Below are positions 41,606 to 51,159 of a stretch of DNA of 64,000 nucleotides, piece by piece. The position numbers and the translations under genes are program-made. The notes beneath the pieces are model-generated. The model saw only the letters and a list, made by a program, of their open reading frames with translations. It did no database searches and was not told the origin of the DNA. This stretch comes from JAJZNI01 sp035624785 (lineage in GTDB: Bacteria; Chloroflexota; Dormibacteria; Aeolococcales; Aeolococcaceae). The DNA lies in the NCBI GenBank assembly GCA_035624785.1, contig DASPQV010000023.1, positions 1 to 64,000 of the forward strand. The letters run 5' to 3'. Each line of letters starts with the position of its first letter. Position 1 is the stretch's first letter.

Positions 41606-42550
41606 ATGAGCCAGCCAGGGCCCGCAGGCCACCCATCAGCGCCCTTCCAGTTGCTTCCGGCGGGCCACGCACCGGCGCCCTTCCAGCCCGGCCCTGGCTG
41701 GGCTCCGCCGCACCCGGGTTCACCGCCGGTCCGGCCCGCCCGGGCCGGCGCGGCCCTGGTCACCGCCGGGTTGTGGATCTGCCTCTGCGGGTGGTCGCTG
41801 GCGACCGCCCTCCAGGGACAGCCGGTGCTGGGCGCCGTGTCGGGCTTCTTCGACCTGCAGCTCTCGGTGCTCGCTTTCAGGCTGGGCCGCCTGCAGCGAG
41901 GCGACGACCTGGACCCGGTTGCCAGGGGCCGGGTGGGGCTGGTCATGAGTGAGCTGTGCTGGCGGCTGGGGTGGCCACCCCTGGGTGTCCGCGTGGTGAG
42001 CTTCTCCGCCCACCTGATGGGGGTGCGCATGCGCGATCGACCGCCGACCCTGGTGGTGGCTCAGCCGTTCGTGGACCGCCTCACCGACCGCGAGCTGCGC
42101 ACCCTGGTGGCGCACGAGCTCGCCCACATCGGCCGTCGGGACAATCGAGCCACGACGGTGCGCAACCTGGCCGCGCTGGTCCTGGGAGCCGTGCTCTGCG
42201 GCCTCTGCTTCCTGGTGTCACCCACCCTGTCCCAGTACCCGCTGGGCCTGACCGCGCTCTACGTGGGCCTGGTTCTCGGCTCCCTCGCCCTCGGCCCGCT
42301 GAACCGGAGTCGAGAGACGAGGGCGGACCGCGACGCGGTGATGATCAGCGCTGACCCGGAGGCGCTGGCCGCCGCTCTCCGAACCATGGGTGAGATCACC
42401 GAGCAGGTGCGCGGGGAGCTCTTCTCGCCCCCGGTGCTGCGCTGGCTGCTCTGGCCATGGTCGATGCGACCGACCACGCACCCTCCCGTGGCGGCCCGCA
42501 TCGCCGCCGTGAACAGGATCATGGGGTTGGGGCCGCCGGCGGGCCCCTGA
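41606..42550 (+). CDS. M48-family membrane zinc metalloprotease (HtpX-like)
   Basis: A 314-residue protein. After a Pro-rich N-terminal stretch and two hydrophobic segments comes the zinc motif HELAH (170-174) within LVAHELAHIGRRDN; the third ligand is Glu237 in RETRADRDA, the ExxxD pattern of M48 proteases. Two more hydrophobic segments lie between them, as in HtpX. It probably degrades misfolded membrane proteins on the cytosolic side. GATAAT lies 10 nt before the ATG. The final PVAARIAAVNRIMG resembles the family C-terminus. Confidence 0.9.
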   Translation: MSQPGPAGHPSAPFQLLPAGHAPAPFQPGPGWAPPHPGSPPVRPARAGAALVTAGLWICLCGWSLATALQGQPVLGAVSGFFDLQLSVLAFRLGRLQRGDDLDPVARGRVGLVMSELCWRLGWPPLGVRVVSFSAHLMGVRMRDRPPTLVVAQPFVDRLTDRELRTLVAHELAHIGRRDNRATTVRNLAALVLGAVLCGLCFLVSPTLSQYPLGLTALYVGLVLGSLALGPLNRSRETRADRDAVMISADPEALAAALRTMGEITEQVRGELFSPPVLRWLLWPWSMRPTTHPPVAARIAAVNRIMGLGPPAGP

Positions 42551-42581
42551 CCAGCTTCCCCTCCCGTCGCCTTCGCGCAGC

Positions 42582-43172
42582 TCAGACGTGGCAGGCGCCG
42601 CCCCCCCGCTTCTCGAAGTACTGCTGGTGATACCCCTCGGCCTCCCAGAAGCGGGGGGCCTCGGCGATCTGGGTGACGATGGGACGGCGGAACCGATGCT
42701 CCTCCTCCAGCCGAGCGCGCACCCTCTCCGCCACCTCCCGCTGCTCCGCGTCGCGGACGAAGACGGCCGAGCGGTACTGGTCGCCGACATCCGGCCCCTG
42801 GCGGTTGAGCTGGGTGGGGTCGTGGATCTCGGTGAGGAAGGCGGTCACCAGCTGCTCGTAGCTGACCCGGTCCGGATCGAAGAGCACCTCCACCGCCTCG
42901 GCGTGCCCGGTGGTGTGGCGGCAGACATCGGGATACGTGGGGTGGTCGGTCCGGCCGCCGGTGTAGCCAACCCGGGTCGCGACCACCCCCGGGATCCGTC
43001 GGAGCTCGTCCTCCACCCCCCAGAAGCAGCCACCGGCGAAGGTCGCCGCCTGCAGGGAGCTGGCGCTGGGGAGGGGCGCCCCGGGCTCAGCGGCCGAGGC
43101 GGTGGCGGCGAACGTGGCCGGCTCTGGGGCGAAGGGGGTCACTGGGTCAGGGCTCGGGGAGGTGGTGCTCAT
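42582..43172 (-). CDS. msrA: Peptide-methionine (S)-S-oxide reductase
   Basis: Reduces methionine S-sulfoxide in proteins or free. The 196-residue protein has the catalytic motif GGCFWG with C49, then VGYTGGRTDHPTYPDVC, HAEAVEVLFDP and YHQQYFEK. The conserved Glu, Tyr and Asp that bind the sulfoxide are present. A C-terminal Cys (C194, GGGACHV) is well placed as a resolving cysteine. The first 40 residues are Ala/Pro/Ser-rich, longer than usual, but not a clear signal peptide. It is convergent with the M48 protease gene. Confidence 0.95.
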   Translation of the reverse strand: MSTTSPSPDPVTPFAPEPATFAATASAAEPGAPLPSASSLQAATFAGGCFWGVEDELRRIPGVVATRVGYTGGRTDHPTYPDVCRHTTGHAEAVEVLFDPDRVSYEQLVTAFLTEIHDPTQLNRQGPDVGDQYRSAVFVRDAEQREVAERVRARLEEEHRFRRPIVTQIAEAPRFWEAEGYHQQYFEKRGGGACHV

Positions 43173-43398
43173 GGCCCCATTGTGCCCAGTTGCCGGGCCG
43201 GATACTCGTCGGCCACCCCCTTCTGCCCGGCGCGACCGCCGTGAGGCTCGGCGGCGATGCCCCCCGCCCAGCCGGTTGGCCGCCAGAGACCGGGAGCCTC
43301 GGCCGACCCCCGCAGGCGGGGGCGGGGCAGGCGGTGAGGCCGTGCCGCGGTGCTACCCTCGGCGGGCCCAGCCTCCCATCCAGGAAAGAGGACCGATC

Positions 43399-46185
43399 AT
43401 GCCCGGCAGCAGCAAGCCCAGAGCCACCCGTAAGAGCAGGCACGCCGCGACCCCTGCGGTCGTCAGCCGGACCGCCGCCGCCCGGGCCGCTCGGCCCTCG
43501 GCGAACGGCGCCGGGTCGCGGCGGCGGAGCACCAAGTGGGTGTACCTGTTCGAGGAGGGCAACGCCCAGATGCGGGACCTCCTCGGTGGCAAGGGGGCGG
43601 GCGTCGCCGAGATGACCCGGGCGGGTCTCCCGGTCCCCCCTGGGTTCACCATCACCACCGAGGCGTGCAACGCCTTCTACGCCGCCGGCGAGCGCTTCCC
43701 GGAGGGGATGTGGGAGCAGGCCCTGGCTGCTCTCCGCGACGTCGAACGCAAGGCCGGCAAGGGCTTCGGCGACCCCCGCAACCCGCTGCTGGTCTCAGTG
43801 AGGAGCGGCGCCAAGTTCTCGATGCCGGGGATGATGGACACGGTCCTCAACCTCGGCCTCAATCAGAGGACCCTCCAGGGGCTGTCCGATCTCACCGGCG
43901 ACGAGCGCTTCGCCCTGGACTCGTACCGCCGCTTCATCCAGCTGTTCAGCAAGATCGTGCTGGGAATCCCCGGTGAGCTCTTCGAGCACGCCCTCGACGC
44001 CGCCAAGAAGAAGCACGGCGCCGCCAGCGATGCCGATCTGAGCCCCGCCGCGCTGCGCGGGCTCATCGAGACCTTCCGCGGCATCGTCCGTGAGCAGAGC
44101 AAGGGCAGCGATTTCCCCGAGGAGCCGCTGGAGCAGCTCCGCGCCGCCATCGGCGCCGTCTTCGACTCCTGGAACGGCAAGCGCGCCGTCGACTACCGCA
44201 ACTTCAACAAGATCCCCCACGACCTCGGCACCGCGGTCAACGTCCAGACCATGGTGTTCGGCAACATGGGCTGGGACTCCGGGACTGGCGTCGCCTTCAC
44301 CCGCGATCCGTCGACCGGGGAGAAGGCGCTCTACGGCGAGTACCTCACCAACGCCCAGGGCGAGGATGTGGTGGCCGGCATCCGCACCCCCAAGCCGATC
44401 GCCGCACTTGCCGAGGAGATGCCGGCGGTGTACCGGCAGTTCGAGCGCATCGCCAAGAAGCTGGAGCGCCACTACCGCGACGTCCAGGACATGGAGTTCA
44501 CGATCGAGCGGGGCCGGCTCTGGATGCTCCAGACCCGGAGTGGCAAGCGCACCGCCGAGGCCGCCGTCAAGATCGCGGTGGCCATGGCCCACGAGCGGCT
44601 GATCTCGAGGGAGGAGGCGGTGCTGCGAGTGGAGCCCGCCCAGCTGGACCAGTTGCTCCACACCCGCATCGACCCCACCGCGGAGGTTGCGGTGCTGGCG
44701 ACCGGCCTGGCCGCCTCTCCGGGGGCCGCCTTCGGCAAGGCGGTCTTCGACGCCGACCGCGCCGAGGAGATGGCCAAGGCCGGCGAGAAGGTGATCATGG
44801 TCCGGATCGAGACCAACCCGGACGACGTGCACGGGATGATCGCCGCCCAGGGGGTGCTGACCTCGCGGGGCGGCCGCACCTCCCACGCCGCAGTGGTCGC
44901 CCGGGGCATGGGCAAGCCCTGCGTGGCCGGCGCCGAGTCGGTGCTGGTCGACCTGGAGAAGCGCCAGTTCACCGCCGGCGGCAAGACGGTCCGCGAGGGT
45001 GACGAGTTCACCATCGACGGCACCACCGGGCGGGTCATCGCCGGCCGGGTGCCGATGATCGCGCCCGAGCTCAGCGGCGACCTCGAGGAGCTGCTCCGCT
45101 GGGCGGACTCCTTCCGTCGGCTCCAAGTCTGGGCCAACGGCGACTATCCGCGCGACGCCGAGCTGGCCCGCCGGTTCGGGGCTCAGGGCATCGGCCTGTG
45201 CCGGACCGAGCACATGTTCATGGAGCAGGAGAGGCTGCCCATCGTCCAGGCCATGATCCTGGCGCCCAGCACCGAGCAGCGGCGGCGCGAGCTGGATCGG
45301 CTGCTCCCCTTCCAGCGTGGCGACTTCCTGGGCATCCTCCGGGCCATGGCCGGCCTGCCGGTGGTGATCCGGCTGATCGACCCGCCGCTCCACGAGTTCC
45401 TGCCCTCCTTCGAGGACCTCCTGGTCGAGGTGACCCGCGCCGAGGCTCTGGGCCAGCCCGAGGAGAGCTACGCCGACAAGCGCCGGATGCTCGCCGCGGT
45501 CCGCAGCCTGCGCGAGCAGAACCCCATGCTGGGGTTGCGCGGCTGCCGCCTCGGGCTGCTCTTCCCGGAGATCATCGAGATGCAGGTGCGGGCGATCATG
45601 GAGGCCGCCGTCGCGCTCAAGCGCCAGGGTGTCGACGTCCGTCCCGAGATCATGATCCCGCTGGTCGGCACTCTCGAGGAGCTCCGCCGGACCAAGGGCT
45701 ACCTGGTCAAGACCGTCGAGGAGGTGCTCGACGAGGCCGGGATCCGGATCGCCTACAAGTTCGGCACCATGATCGAGCTGCCTCGGGCGGCGCTGACCGC
45801 GGGCGAGATCGCCCAGGAGGCCGAGTTCTTCTCGTTCGGGACCAACGACCTGACCCAGACCACCTTCGGCTTCTCGCGCGACGACGCGGAGGGCTCGATC
45901 ATCCTGCCCTACATCGAGCAGAAGATCCTGCCCCGAAACCCCTTCGAGACCCTGGATCGGGCCGGGGTGGGACGGCTCATGAACATCGCCGTCATCGAGG
46001 GCAGGCAGACGCGGCCGGATCTCGAGGTGGGGATCTGCGGCGAGCACGGCGGTGATCCCGATTCCATCGCCATCTGCGAGAAGCTCGGCCTCAAGTACGT
46101 CTCCTGCTCTCCCTACCGGGTTCCGGTGGCACGCCTCGCCGCCGCCCATGCCCGGCTCACAACCCAGGGGGAGCGCGACCGCTGA
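43399..46185 (+). CDS. ppdK: Pyruvate, phosphate dikinase
   Basis: Interconverts pyruvate, ATP and phosphate with PEP, AMP and pyrophosphate, giving gluconeogenic or glycolytic flexibility. The 928-residue protein has the N-terminal nucleotide-binding domain (LLGGKGAGVAEMTRAGLPVPPGFTI), the phosphohistidine domain with H496 in GGRTSHAAVVARGMGKPCV, and the C-terminal PEP domain with C880 in GICGEHGGDP. An unusual feature is the N-terminal extension of about 45 residues rich in Arg, Ala and Ser before the family start. ATG 43399 has AGGAAAGAGG just upstream; longer in-frame starts overlap msrA. Confidence 0.96.
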   Translation: MPGSSKPRATRKSRHAATPAVVSRTAAARAARPSANGAGSRRRSTKWVYLFEEGNAQMRDLLGGKGAGVAEMTRAGLPVPPGFTITTEACNAFYAAGERFPEGMWEQALAALRDVERKAGKGFGDPRNPLLVSVRSGAKFSMPGMMDTVLNLGLNQRTLQGLSDLTGDERFALDSYRRFIQLFSKIVLGIPGELFEHALDAAKKKHGAASDADLSPAALRGLIETFRGIVREQSKGSDFPEEPLEQLRAAIGAVFDSWNGKRAVDYRNFNKIPHDLGTAVNVQTMVFGNMGWDSGTGVAFTRDPSTGEKALYGEYLTNAQGEDVVAGIRTPKPIAALAEEMPAVYRQFERIAKKLERHYRDVQDMEFTIERGRLWMLQTRSGKRTAEAAVKIAVAMAHERLISREEAVLRVEPAQLDQLLHTRIDPTAEVAVLATGLAASPGAAFGKAVFDADRAEEMAKAGEKVIMVRIETNPDDVHGMIAAQGVLTSRGGRTSHAAVVARGMGKPCVAGAESVLVDLEKRQFTAGGKTVREGDEFTIDGTTGRVIAGRVPMIAPELSGDLEELLRWADSFRRLQVWANGDYPRDAELARRFGAQGIGLCRTEHMFMEQERLPIVQAMILAPSTEQRRRELDRLLPFQRGDFLGILRAMAGLPVVIRLIDPPLHEFLPSFEDLLVEVTRAEALGQPEESYADKRRMLAAVRSLREQNPMLGLRGCRLGLLFPEIIEMQVRAIMEAAVALKRQGVDVRPEIMIPLVGTLEELRRTKGYLVKTVEEVLDEAGIRIAYKFGTMIELPRAALTAGEIAQEAEFFSFGTNDLTQTTFGFSRDDAEGSIILPYIEQKILPRNPFETLDRAGVGRLMNIAVIEGRQTRPDLEVGICGEHGGDPDSIAICEKLGLKYVSCSPYRVPVARLAAAHARLTTQGERDR

Positions 46186-46291
46186 GCCGCCCGGCCCCGA
46201 ACCGCGACCCCCGACCCTGAGAGGACGCGCCGCCCACGTGCCCCCAGGGCCGGCCGCTCCTGGAGCCAGCGAACGACCCCCTGATCCGAAG

Positions 46292-46297
46292 TATCCT
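46292..46297 (+). promoter_or_regulatory. Candidate -10 element (TATCCT)
   Basis: TATCCT is followed by 11 nt and then ATG 46309, with no Shine-Dalgarno. It would drive the small ORF and perhaps dnaG downstream. Confidence 0.4.
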
Positions 46298-46308
46298 CGG
46301 ATCTGCGC

Positions 46309-46575
46309 ATGACGGAACGGGTAAGGGTTCGCAAGATCGCCACCCGTGAAGGGCGGCCGTCGATGCTGGATGACGGCCACGTCGTCGAGGGCAACGAGCT
46401 GGACGCGCCGACCCCGGGCCAGCCCTACAGCATCCGCCGCACCGTCATCGAGCACAGCGACGCGCCCGAGGTCTTCGCCACGTCACCGGTGAGGGCGGTC
46501 ATCACCGAGAAGGACGGCTCCATCGTGGTGCTGACCGACAACTCGCGGTACCGGGTCGAGGTCATCGGGCGCTGA
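46309..46575 (+). CDS. Small conserved-looking hypothetical protein upstream of dnaG
   Basis: An 88-residue soluble protein without Cys or membrane segment. It looks like a small beta-rich domain: EGNELDAPTPGQPYSIRRTVIEH, then ATSPVRAVITEKDGSIVVLTDNSRYRVEVIG. It ends 34 nt before dnaG, so it may share that transcript. A TATCCT hexamer 11 nt upstream suggests a leaderless message. I do not recognise the family; its position before dnaG and rpoD may help in finding it in related genomes. Confidence 0.65.
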   Translation: MTERVRVRKIATREGRPSMLDDGHVVEGNELDAPTPGQPYSIRRTVIEHSDAPEVFATSPVRAVITEKDGSIVVLTDNSRYRVEVIGR

Positions 46576-46609
46576 TGGCTGCAAGCCTCCGACCTGGGAG
46601 GCGGGCGCG

Positions 46610-48418
46610 ATGAGCGGTGACGCCGCCGACGAGGTCAGGGCCAGGCTGGACATCCTGGACGTGGTCGGGGGCTACGTCGCGCTGCATCGCGCCGGCCGTG
46701 AGCACGTGGGCCTCTGCCCGTTCCACAGCGAAAAGACGCCGAGCTTCTCGGTCAGCCAGGAGCGCCAGGTGTTCCACTGCCACGGCTGCGGCGCGGGTGG
46801 GGACATCTTCAGCTTCATCGAGAAGATCGAGGGTGTCGACTTTCGCCGGGCTCTCGAGACGCTTGCCGACCGGGCTGGGGTCGAGCTGGAGCGGAGCCCT
46901 CGGGCCGCCGCCCGCGGAGCCGCTCGACGCCGCTCGCTGGAGCTGAACGATCGAGCCGCCCGGTACTTCCAGTACGTGCTCTGGAGCCTTCCGGCCGGTG
47001 AGCCGGGCCGGCGCCTGCTCGCCGAGCGCGGCGTCGCCGACGACCTGGCGCATCGCTTCGGGGTCGGCTTTGCCCCCGCTGGCGGCCCCGGAGGCAACGG
47101 CCTGGTCCGCTACCTGGCTGCCCACGATGTCAGCCTGGCCGACGCGGCTGAGGCGGGCCTGGCCAGCCGCGGCGGTCGCGACCTCTTTCGCGAGCGCCTC
47201 GTCTTTCCCATAGCCGACGAGCGGGGCCGGGTGCTCGGCTTCGGCGGTCGGGCGCTCGGAGGCGCCATCCCCAAGTACCTCAACACCCCCGAGACCGGGC
47301 TCTACCACAAGTCCACGGCGCTCTTTGGCCTCGACCAAGCCCGGGATGCTCTGCGGCAGCGCCGCCTGGCGGTGGTGGTCGAGGGGTATTTCGACGTTCT
47401 CGCTGCCCACGCTGCCGGGGTGACCAACACCGTCGCCTCCAGCGGGACCGCCCTGACCCGCGATCAGGTCAGGATCCTGGCCCGCCACGCCGACCACGTG
47501 GTGCTCTGCTTCGACGGTGACGACGCCGGCCGGAAGGCGGCGTCGCGAGCCGTGGACCTATGCGCGGCCGAGAGCCTGCCCGCCCGGATCGCCGTGATGC
47601 CGGCGGGGTTCAAGGATCCCGACGAGATGGTGCGCCGCGACCCGCCGGGATTCGCTGCCCTGGTCGCCGAGGCGGCTCCGGAGTGGCAGGTCCTGGTCCA
47701 ATGGGCGATCGGGGATCCCGGTCCCGCCCTGGACGAGCGGAGAGCCGCCGCCGATCGGGTGGTCACGGTCCTGGCCCGGATCCCGGAGGCGACCACGCGT
47801 GACCTGTGCATCCAGGACGCCTCGCGCCGGCTCGAGCTCTCCGCCTCGGCGCTCGCCACCGACGTCGCTCGGGCACGCTCCTCCGGCTCCCGGGCACCGC
47901 GGCCCGCGGCGCCGATGCCGCCGGCCCCGCCACCCGTCGAGGAGGGTCAGGGTTTGCTCACCGAGGAGACGAGGAACCCTGCGCCTTCGTGGGAGGAGTA
48001 CCTGGGCGGCTTCGCGGTGCAGCAGCCCGGCCTGGCCCGCATCCTGGTGGAGGAGATGGGGCTTGACCTGGCAGAGCTTGCCAACCCAGGGGTGCGCCGG
48101 CTGCTCCAGGCCGCCCTCGCCACGCCGGCAGGGGCCGCTCTGTCCCTGCACCCGCTGCAACCAGCGGACCAGCGCCTCGCGGCGCGCCTCCTCATGCGGG
48201 AGATCCCCGAGCTGGGCCCCGCCCCCGACCCGATCGCGCTCCAGAGGGCCATGGCCGACTGCGTCGGACAGGTCCACCGAGCCGCCCTTCGCGAGCGCAC
48301 CAACCGGGAGATCCGCAAGCTGCTCGCGGCCGCGGACGGGGGGGATCCCGCCCACGACGAGGCGGTGGTGGCCAGCATCCGCCAGCTCATCGCCGACCAG
48401 CGCGGGTCGTTCGGCTGA
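46610..48418 (+). CDS. dnaG: DNA primase
   Basis: Synthesises RNA primers for DNA replication with the DnaB helicase. The 602-residue protein has the N-terminal CHC2 zinc domain (C36, H39, C57, C60 in CPFH ... CHGC), the core domain with YLNTPETGLYHKS, and the TOPRIM fold with VVVEGYFDV and CFDGDDAGRKA (acidic metal ligands). The C-terminal helicase-binding domain follows a Pro-rich linker around residue 430. GGGAGGC upstream of ATG 46610 supports the start. It is followed by rpoD after 135 nt, the classical macromolecular-synthesis arrangement without rpsU in front. Confidence 0.97.
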   Translation: MSGDAADEVRARLDILDVVGGYVALHRAGREHVGLCPFHSEKTPSFSVSQERQVFHCHGCGAGGDIFSFIEKIEGVDFRRALETLADRAGVELERSPRAAARGAARRRSLELNDRAARYFQYVLWSLPAGEPGRRLLAERGVADDLAHRFGVGFAPAGGPGGNGLVRYLAAHDVSLADAAEAGLASRGGRDLFRERLVFPIADERGRVLGFGGRALGGAIPKYLNTPETGLYHKSTALFGLDQARDALRQRRLAVVVEGYFDVLAAHAAGVTNTVASSGTALTRDQVRILARHADHVVLCFDGDDAGRKAASRAVDLCAAESLPARIAVMPAGFKDPDEMVRRDPPGFAALVAEAAPEWQVLVQWAIGDPGPALDERRAAADRVVTVLARIPEATTRDLCIQDASRRLELSASALATDVARARSSGSRAPRPAAPMPPAPPPVEEGQGLLTEETRNPAPSWEEYLGGFAVQQPGLARILVEEMGLDLAELANPGVRRLLQAALATPAGAALSLHPLQPADQRLAARLLMREIPELGPAPDPIALQRAMADCVGQVHRAALRERTNREIRKLLAAADGGDPAHDEAVVASIRQLIADQRGSFG

Positions 48419-48553
48419 GATCGTGCCGGGTCGGCTATCACCTCTTGGCCGAAATCGTGTCAGCCGAAGAGTTCTGCGGTGGGCGGGTGATTGGTACCCT
48501 GAGCCCGGAAGCATCCCCTTGCCCGGGACCCCAGGCGCTGCCATGGAGGGTTG

Positions 48554-50908
48554 ATGGCAAAGTCGACGGCACCGGCCAGCGCGGCCAAGGGGGAGAAGAA
48601 GGTGGCGTCCGGCTCGCGCAGGCCTGCCCAGCCCGCCCCCAGCCCCGGCACCGGGCCCGGTCCCGCCACGTCGAGGCTCTCCGCGTCGGTGAGCCGATCG
48701 GCTGAGGAGGGGCACAGGCCGCAGGGAACCGCCACGAGGCAGACCTCGCGCCCATCGGTGGTGCCGCCGGGGGCGGCGCCAGGGGCGCATCGCCGGCCCC
48801 AGCCGTCGCCTCGGGCCGCTCCTAAGGCACCTTCCCGCTCCTCCCCGCCAGAGCCGCGAGCCTCCGTCACCACGCCAAGGCCGCGTTCGCCCGCCCCCCA
48901 GCCCAAGCCGCGGGTCGACCCCTCGAGGCCCAGGGCGGCGCGCCCCGACCCCCAGTCGAAATCGTCTTCCCGCGCCTCTCAGCCCAAGTCGCCGTCCCAC
49001 GCCTCCCGGCCCGAGCCGGGGACCCCCGCCTCCCCGCCGAAATCGTCTTCTCGCGCCTCGGCGTCGAAGGCACTGACCCGCGCCTCTCAGCCGCAGTCGT
49101 CTTCCCTCGCCTCTCGGCCCGCGCCGCGGGGGCGCTCCACCCCCTCTCAGCCGGTGACCCGAGCGGCACCCGCGAAGCCGACCAGCGCGTCCGCTCGCGT
49201 CAAGGCGCGGGCATCGGCTCCCCAGTCGCGGCCCCTCAGCCGCGGCTCGCAGCCCAAACCCTTGGCGGGTCGGCCGCAGGGGCAGGTGCGCGGGCCCGCC
49301 TCGCCCCCGCCCGGCCGCGCCTCGGGGCCGAACTCCCAGCCCCCGGCCTCGCCGGACAGGTCCCGTTCGGCAGATGGTGAGCGCGGGGCGCCGATCGCCG
49401 TGCGGGCCCGGGGCCTGGCAGGGCCGCCCCCGAACCCCTCGGTGCCGGACGTCCCGCGACGCGGAGGCGGCGGTTCGGCGAGGGCAAAGGTTAGGATGAG
49501 CGCCGAGAGGGCACCATCGTCCGAGATGCTCCCTCCACCACCTCCTCCGAGAGCCGCCTCCGATCCGCCGGCACCGAGTGCGTCCGCCGAAGCGACGGTC
49601 GCTCCCCCGGTCGAGCCGGCGGCGTTCCTGGCTGAAGCCGACGCTGAGGTGAGCCCGCTCCCGGACGATGTGGCGGATGCCAGTGTGACCTCGCCTCCCT
49701 CCCCTGAGAACCCAGCCGCCATTCCGACGGATCAGGAAACCCGCGCCGCCTCTCGGGCGGCATCAGTGAAGGCCCCTCAAGTGACAGCCTCCGCTTCCCA
49801 TCCGGCCGACTCCGGTCACCAGTCTCCGACCGTGCTCGCTCCCGATCCGCTGGTGGTCGTCGCCGAGCAGCTGATCGTCCGAGGCAAGGAGGCCGGCTAC
49901 CTGACTCCCGACGACGTGCTGGCCGCCTTTCCCGAGATAGACGCCGAGCCCGATCACCTCGACCGGATCTTCCATGCCTTTCGCGAGATGGGCATAGAGG
50001 TCACCGACGGAGACAAGGATTTCGAGGTGGTCGAGGACGACGAAGAGCTTGTGGCCACCGCCGAGGCCATCGATTCCGTCTCGCTCGATGATCCAGTGCG
50101 GATGTACCTCAAGGAGATCGGCCGGGTGGCCCTGCTCCGCGCCGAGCAGGAGGTCGAGTACGCGAAGCTCATCGAGCAGGGCGACGAGGACGCCAAGAAC
50201 GCGCTCACCGAGGCCAACCTCCGGCTTGTAGTCAGCATTGCCAAGAAGTACATAGGCCGGGGCATGTCCTTCCTCGATCTGATCCAGGAAGGCAACATGG
50301 GGCTGATCCGGGCCGTCGAGAAGTTCGATTACCACAAGGGGTTCAAGTTCTCCACCTACGCGACGTGGTGGATCCGGCAGGCCATCACCCGGGCCATCGC
50401 CGACCAGGCGCGGACCATCCGGATCCCGGTGCACATGGTGGAGACGATCAACAAGCTGGTGCGCGTCTCCCGGCGGCTGCTCCAGGAGCTCGGGCGCGAG
50501 CCGTCCGACGAGGAGATCGCCGAGGAGATGGGGATCACTCCGGAGAAGGTGCGCGAGATCACCAAGGTCTCCCAGGACCCCGTCTCCCTGGAGACGCCCA
50601 TCGGTGAGGAGGAGGATTCGCACCTCGGCGATTTCGTCGAGGACAAGGAGGCGACGGCGCCCAGCGACGCCGCCTCGCTCACGATGCTGCGCACTGAGGT
50701 CGAGGACATCCTCGACACCCTCACCCCACGTGAGCGCCGCGTTCTCCAGCTCCGTTTCGGCCTCATCGACGGCCACCAGAGGACCCTCGAGGAGGTCGGC
50801 AAGCGATTCGGGGTGACCCGCGAGCGGATCCGCCAGATCGAGGCGAAGGCCCTGCGCAAGCTCCGCCATCCATCGCGCAGCAAGAAGCTCAAGGACTACC
50901 TCGAGTAG
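48554..50908 (+). CDS. rpoD: Principal RNA polymerase sigma factor with a ~420-residue N-terminal extension
   Basis: The housekeeping sigma factor. Residues about 512-784 are a canonical sigma core: DPVRMYLKEIGRV (1.2), NLRLVVSIAKKYIGRGMSF and DLIQEGNMGLIRAVEKFDY (2.1-2.2), TYATWWIRQAITRA (2.3-2.4, -10 recognition) and ERIRQIEAKALRKLR (4.2, -35 recognition). Region 1.1-like sequence lies at about 430-500. Before it is a very long Pro/Ser/Ala/Arg-rich stretch with repeated S-R-A-S-x-P-like units (roughly residues 95-210), then an acidic part. HrdB-type actinobacterial sigmas also have extended N-termini, but this one is long. ATG 48554 has GGAGGG 3 nt upstream. Confidence 0.95.
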   Translation: MAKSTAPASAAKGEKKVASGSRRPAQPAPSPGTGPGPATSRLSASVSRSAEEGHRPQGTATRQTSRPSVVPPGAAPGAHRRPQPSPRAAPKAPSRSSPPEPRASVTTPRPRSPAPQPKPRVDPSRPRAARPDPQSKSSSRASQPKSPSHASRPEPGTPASPPKSSSRASASKALTRASQPQSSSLASRPAPRGRSTPSQPVTRAAPAKPTSASARVKARASAPQSRPLSRGSQPKPLAGRPQGQVRGPASPPPGRASGPNSQPPASPDRSRSADGERGAPIAVRARGLAGPPPNPSVPDVPRRGGGGSARAKVRMSAERAPSSEMLPPPPPPRAASDPPAPSASAEATVAPPVEPAAFLAEADAEVSPLPDDVADASVTSPPSPENPAAIPTDQETRAASRAASVKAPQVTASASHPADSGHQSPTVLAPDPLVVVAEQLIVRGKEAGYLTPDDVLAAFPEIDAEPDHLDRIFHAFREMGIEVTDGDKDFEVVEDDEELVATAEAIDSVSLDDPVRMYLKEIGRVALLRAEQEVEYAKLIEQGDEDAKNALTEANLRLVVSIAKKYIGRGMSFLDLIQEGNMGLIRAVEKFDYHKGFKFSTYATWWIRQAITRAIADQARTIRIPVHMVETINKLVRVSRRLLQELGREPSDEEIAEEMGITPEKVREITKVSQDPVSLETPIGEEEDSHLGDFVEDKEATAPSDAASLTMLRTEVEDILDTLTPRERRVLQLRFGLIDGHQRTLEEVGKRFGVTRERIRQIEAKALRKLRHPSRSKKLKDYLE

Positions 50909-51026
50909 GGCGAGGTCCGGCCGGCACGCGGGTCGGTCGGTGCGGCCTCAGCGCAGCGGCAGAGCATTGTCTCCCCAGCGCGCCGGACCGCCGGGCCGCG
51001 CTCGGTTCGCTGTCGAAGCCTGACCG

Positions 51027-51032
51027 TATAAT
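51027..51032 (+). promoter_or_regulatory. -10 element (TATAAT) for tRNA-Asn
   Basis: A perfect TATAAT lies 14 nt before the tRNA 5' end. A poor -35 candidate (TTCGCT at 51006) is the best upstream match. The box matches consensus better than most others in the window, as expected for a stable RNA gene. Confidence 0.6.
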
Positions 51033-51046
51033 GCCGTTCGATCCGT

Positions 51047-51118
51047 TCCGGGTTAGCTCAGCGGTAGAGCAGGCGGCTGTTAACCGCAAGGTCACTGGTT
51101 CGAATCCAGTACCCGGAG
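51047..51118 (+). tRNA. tRNA-Asn (anticodon GTT), CCA encoded
   Basis: A 72-nt cloverleaf: acceptor TCCGGGT pairing with ACCCGGA, D-arm GCTCAGCGGTAGAGC, anticodon loop CTGTTAA with anticodon GTT, T-arm CTGGTTCGAATCCAG. Discriminator G is followed by an encoded CCA at 51119-51121. It lies upstream of the DUF4234 gene in the same orientation and within the same open frame, but the protein start is after it. Confidence 0.97.
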
Positions 51119-51159
51119 CCAACGCGAACCACGCCTCATCAGGGATCGAGGAGAAAGCC

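Noticed and set aside
43795..46455. An 886-codon open frame antisense to ppdK
   Set aside because: Mirror of the strongly biased third positions of ppdK; no family similarity, no ribosome-binding site. Typical GC-rich shadow.
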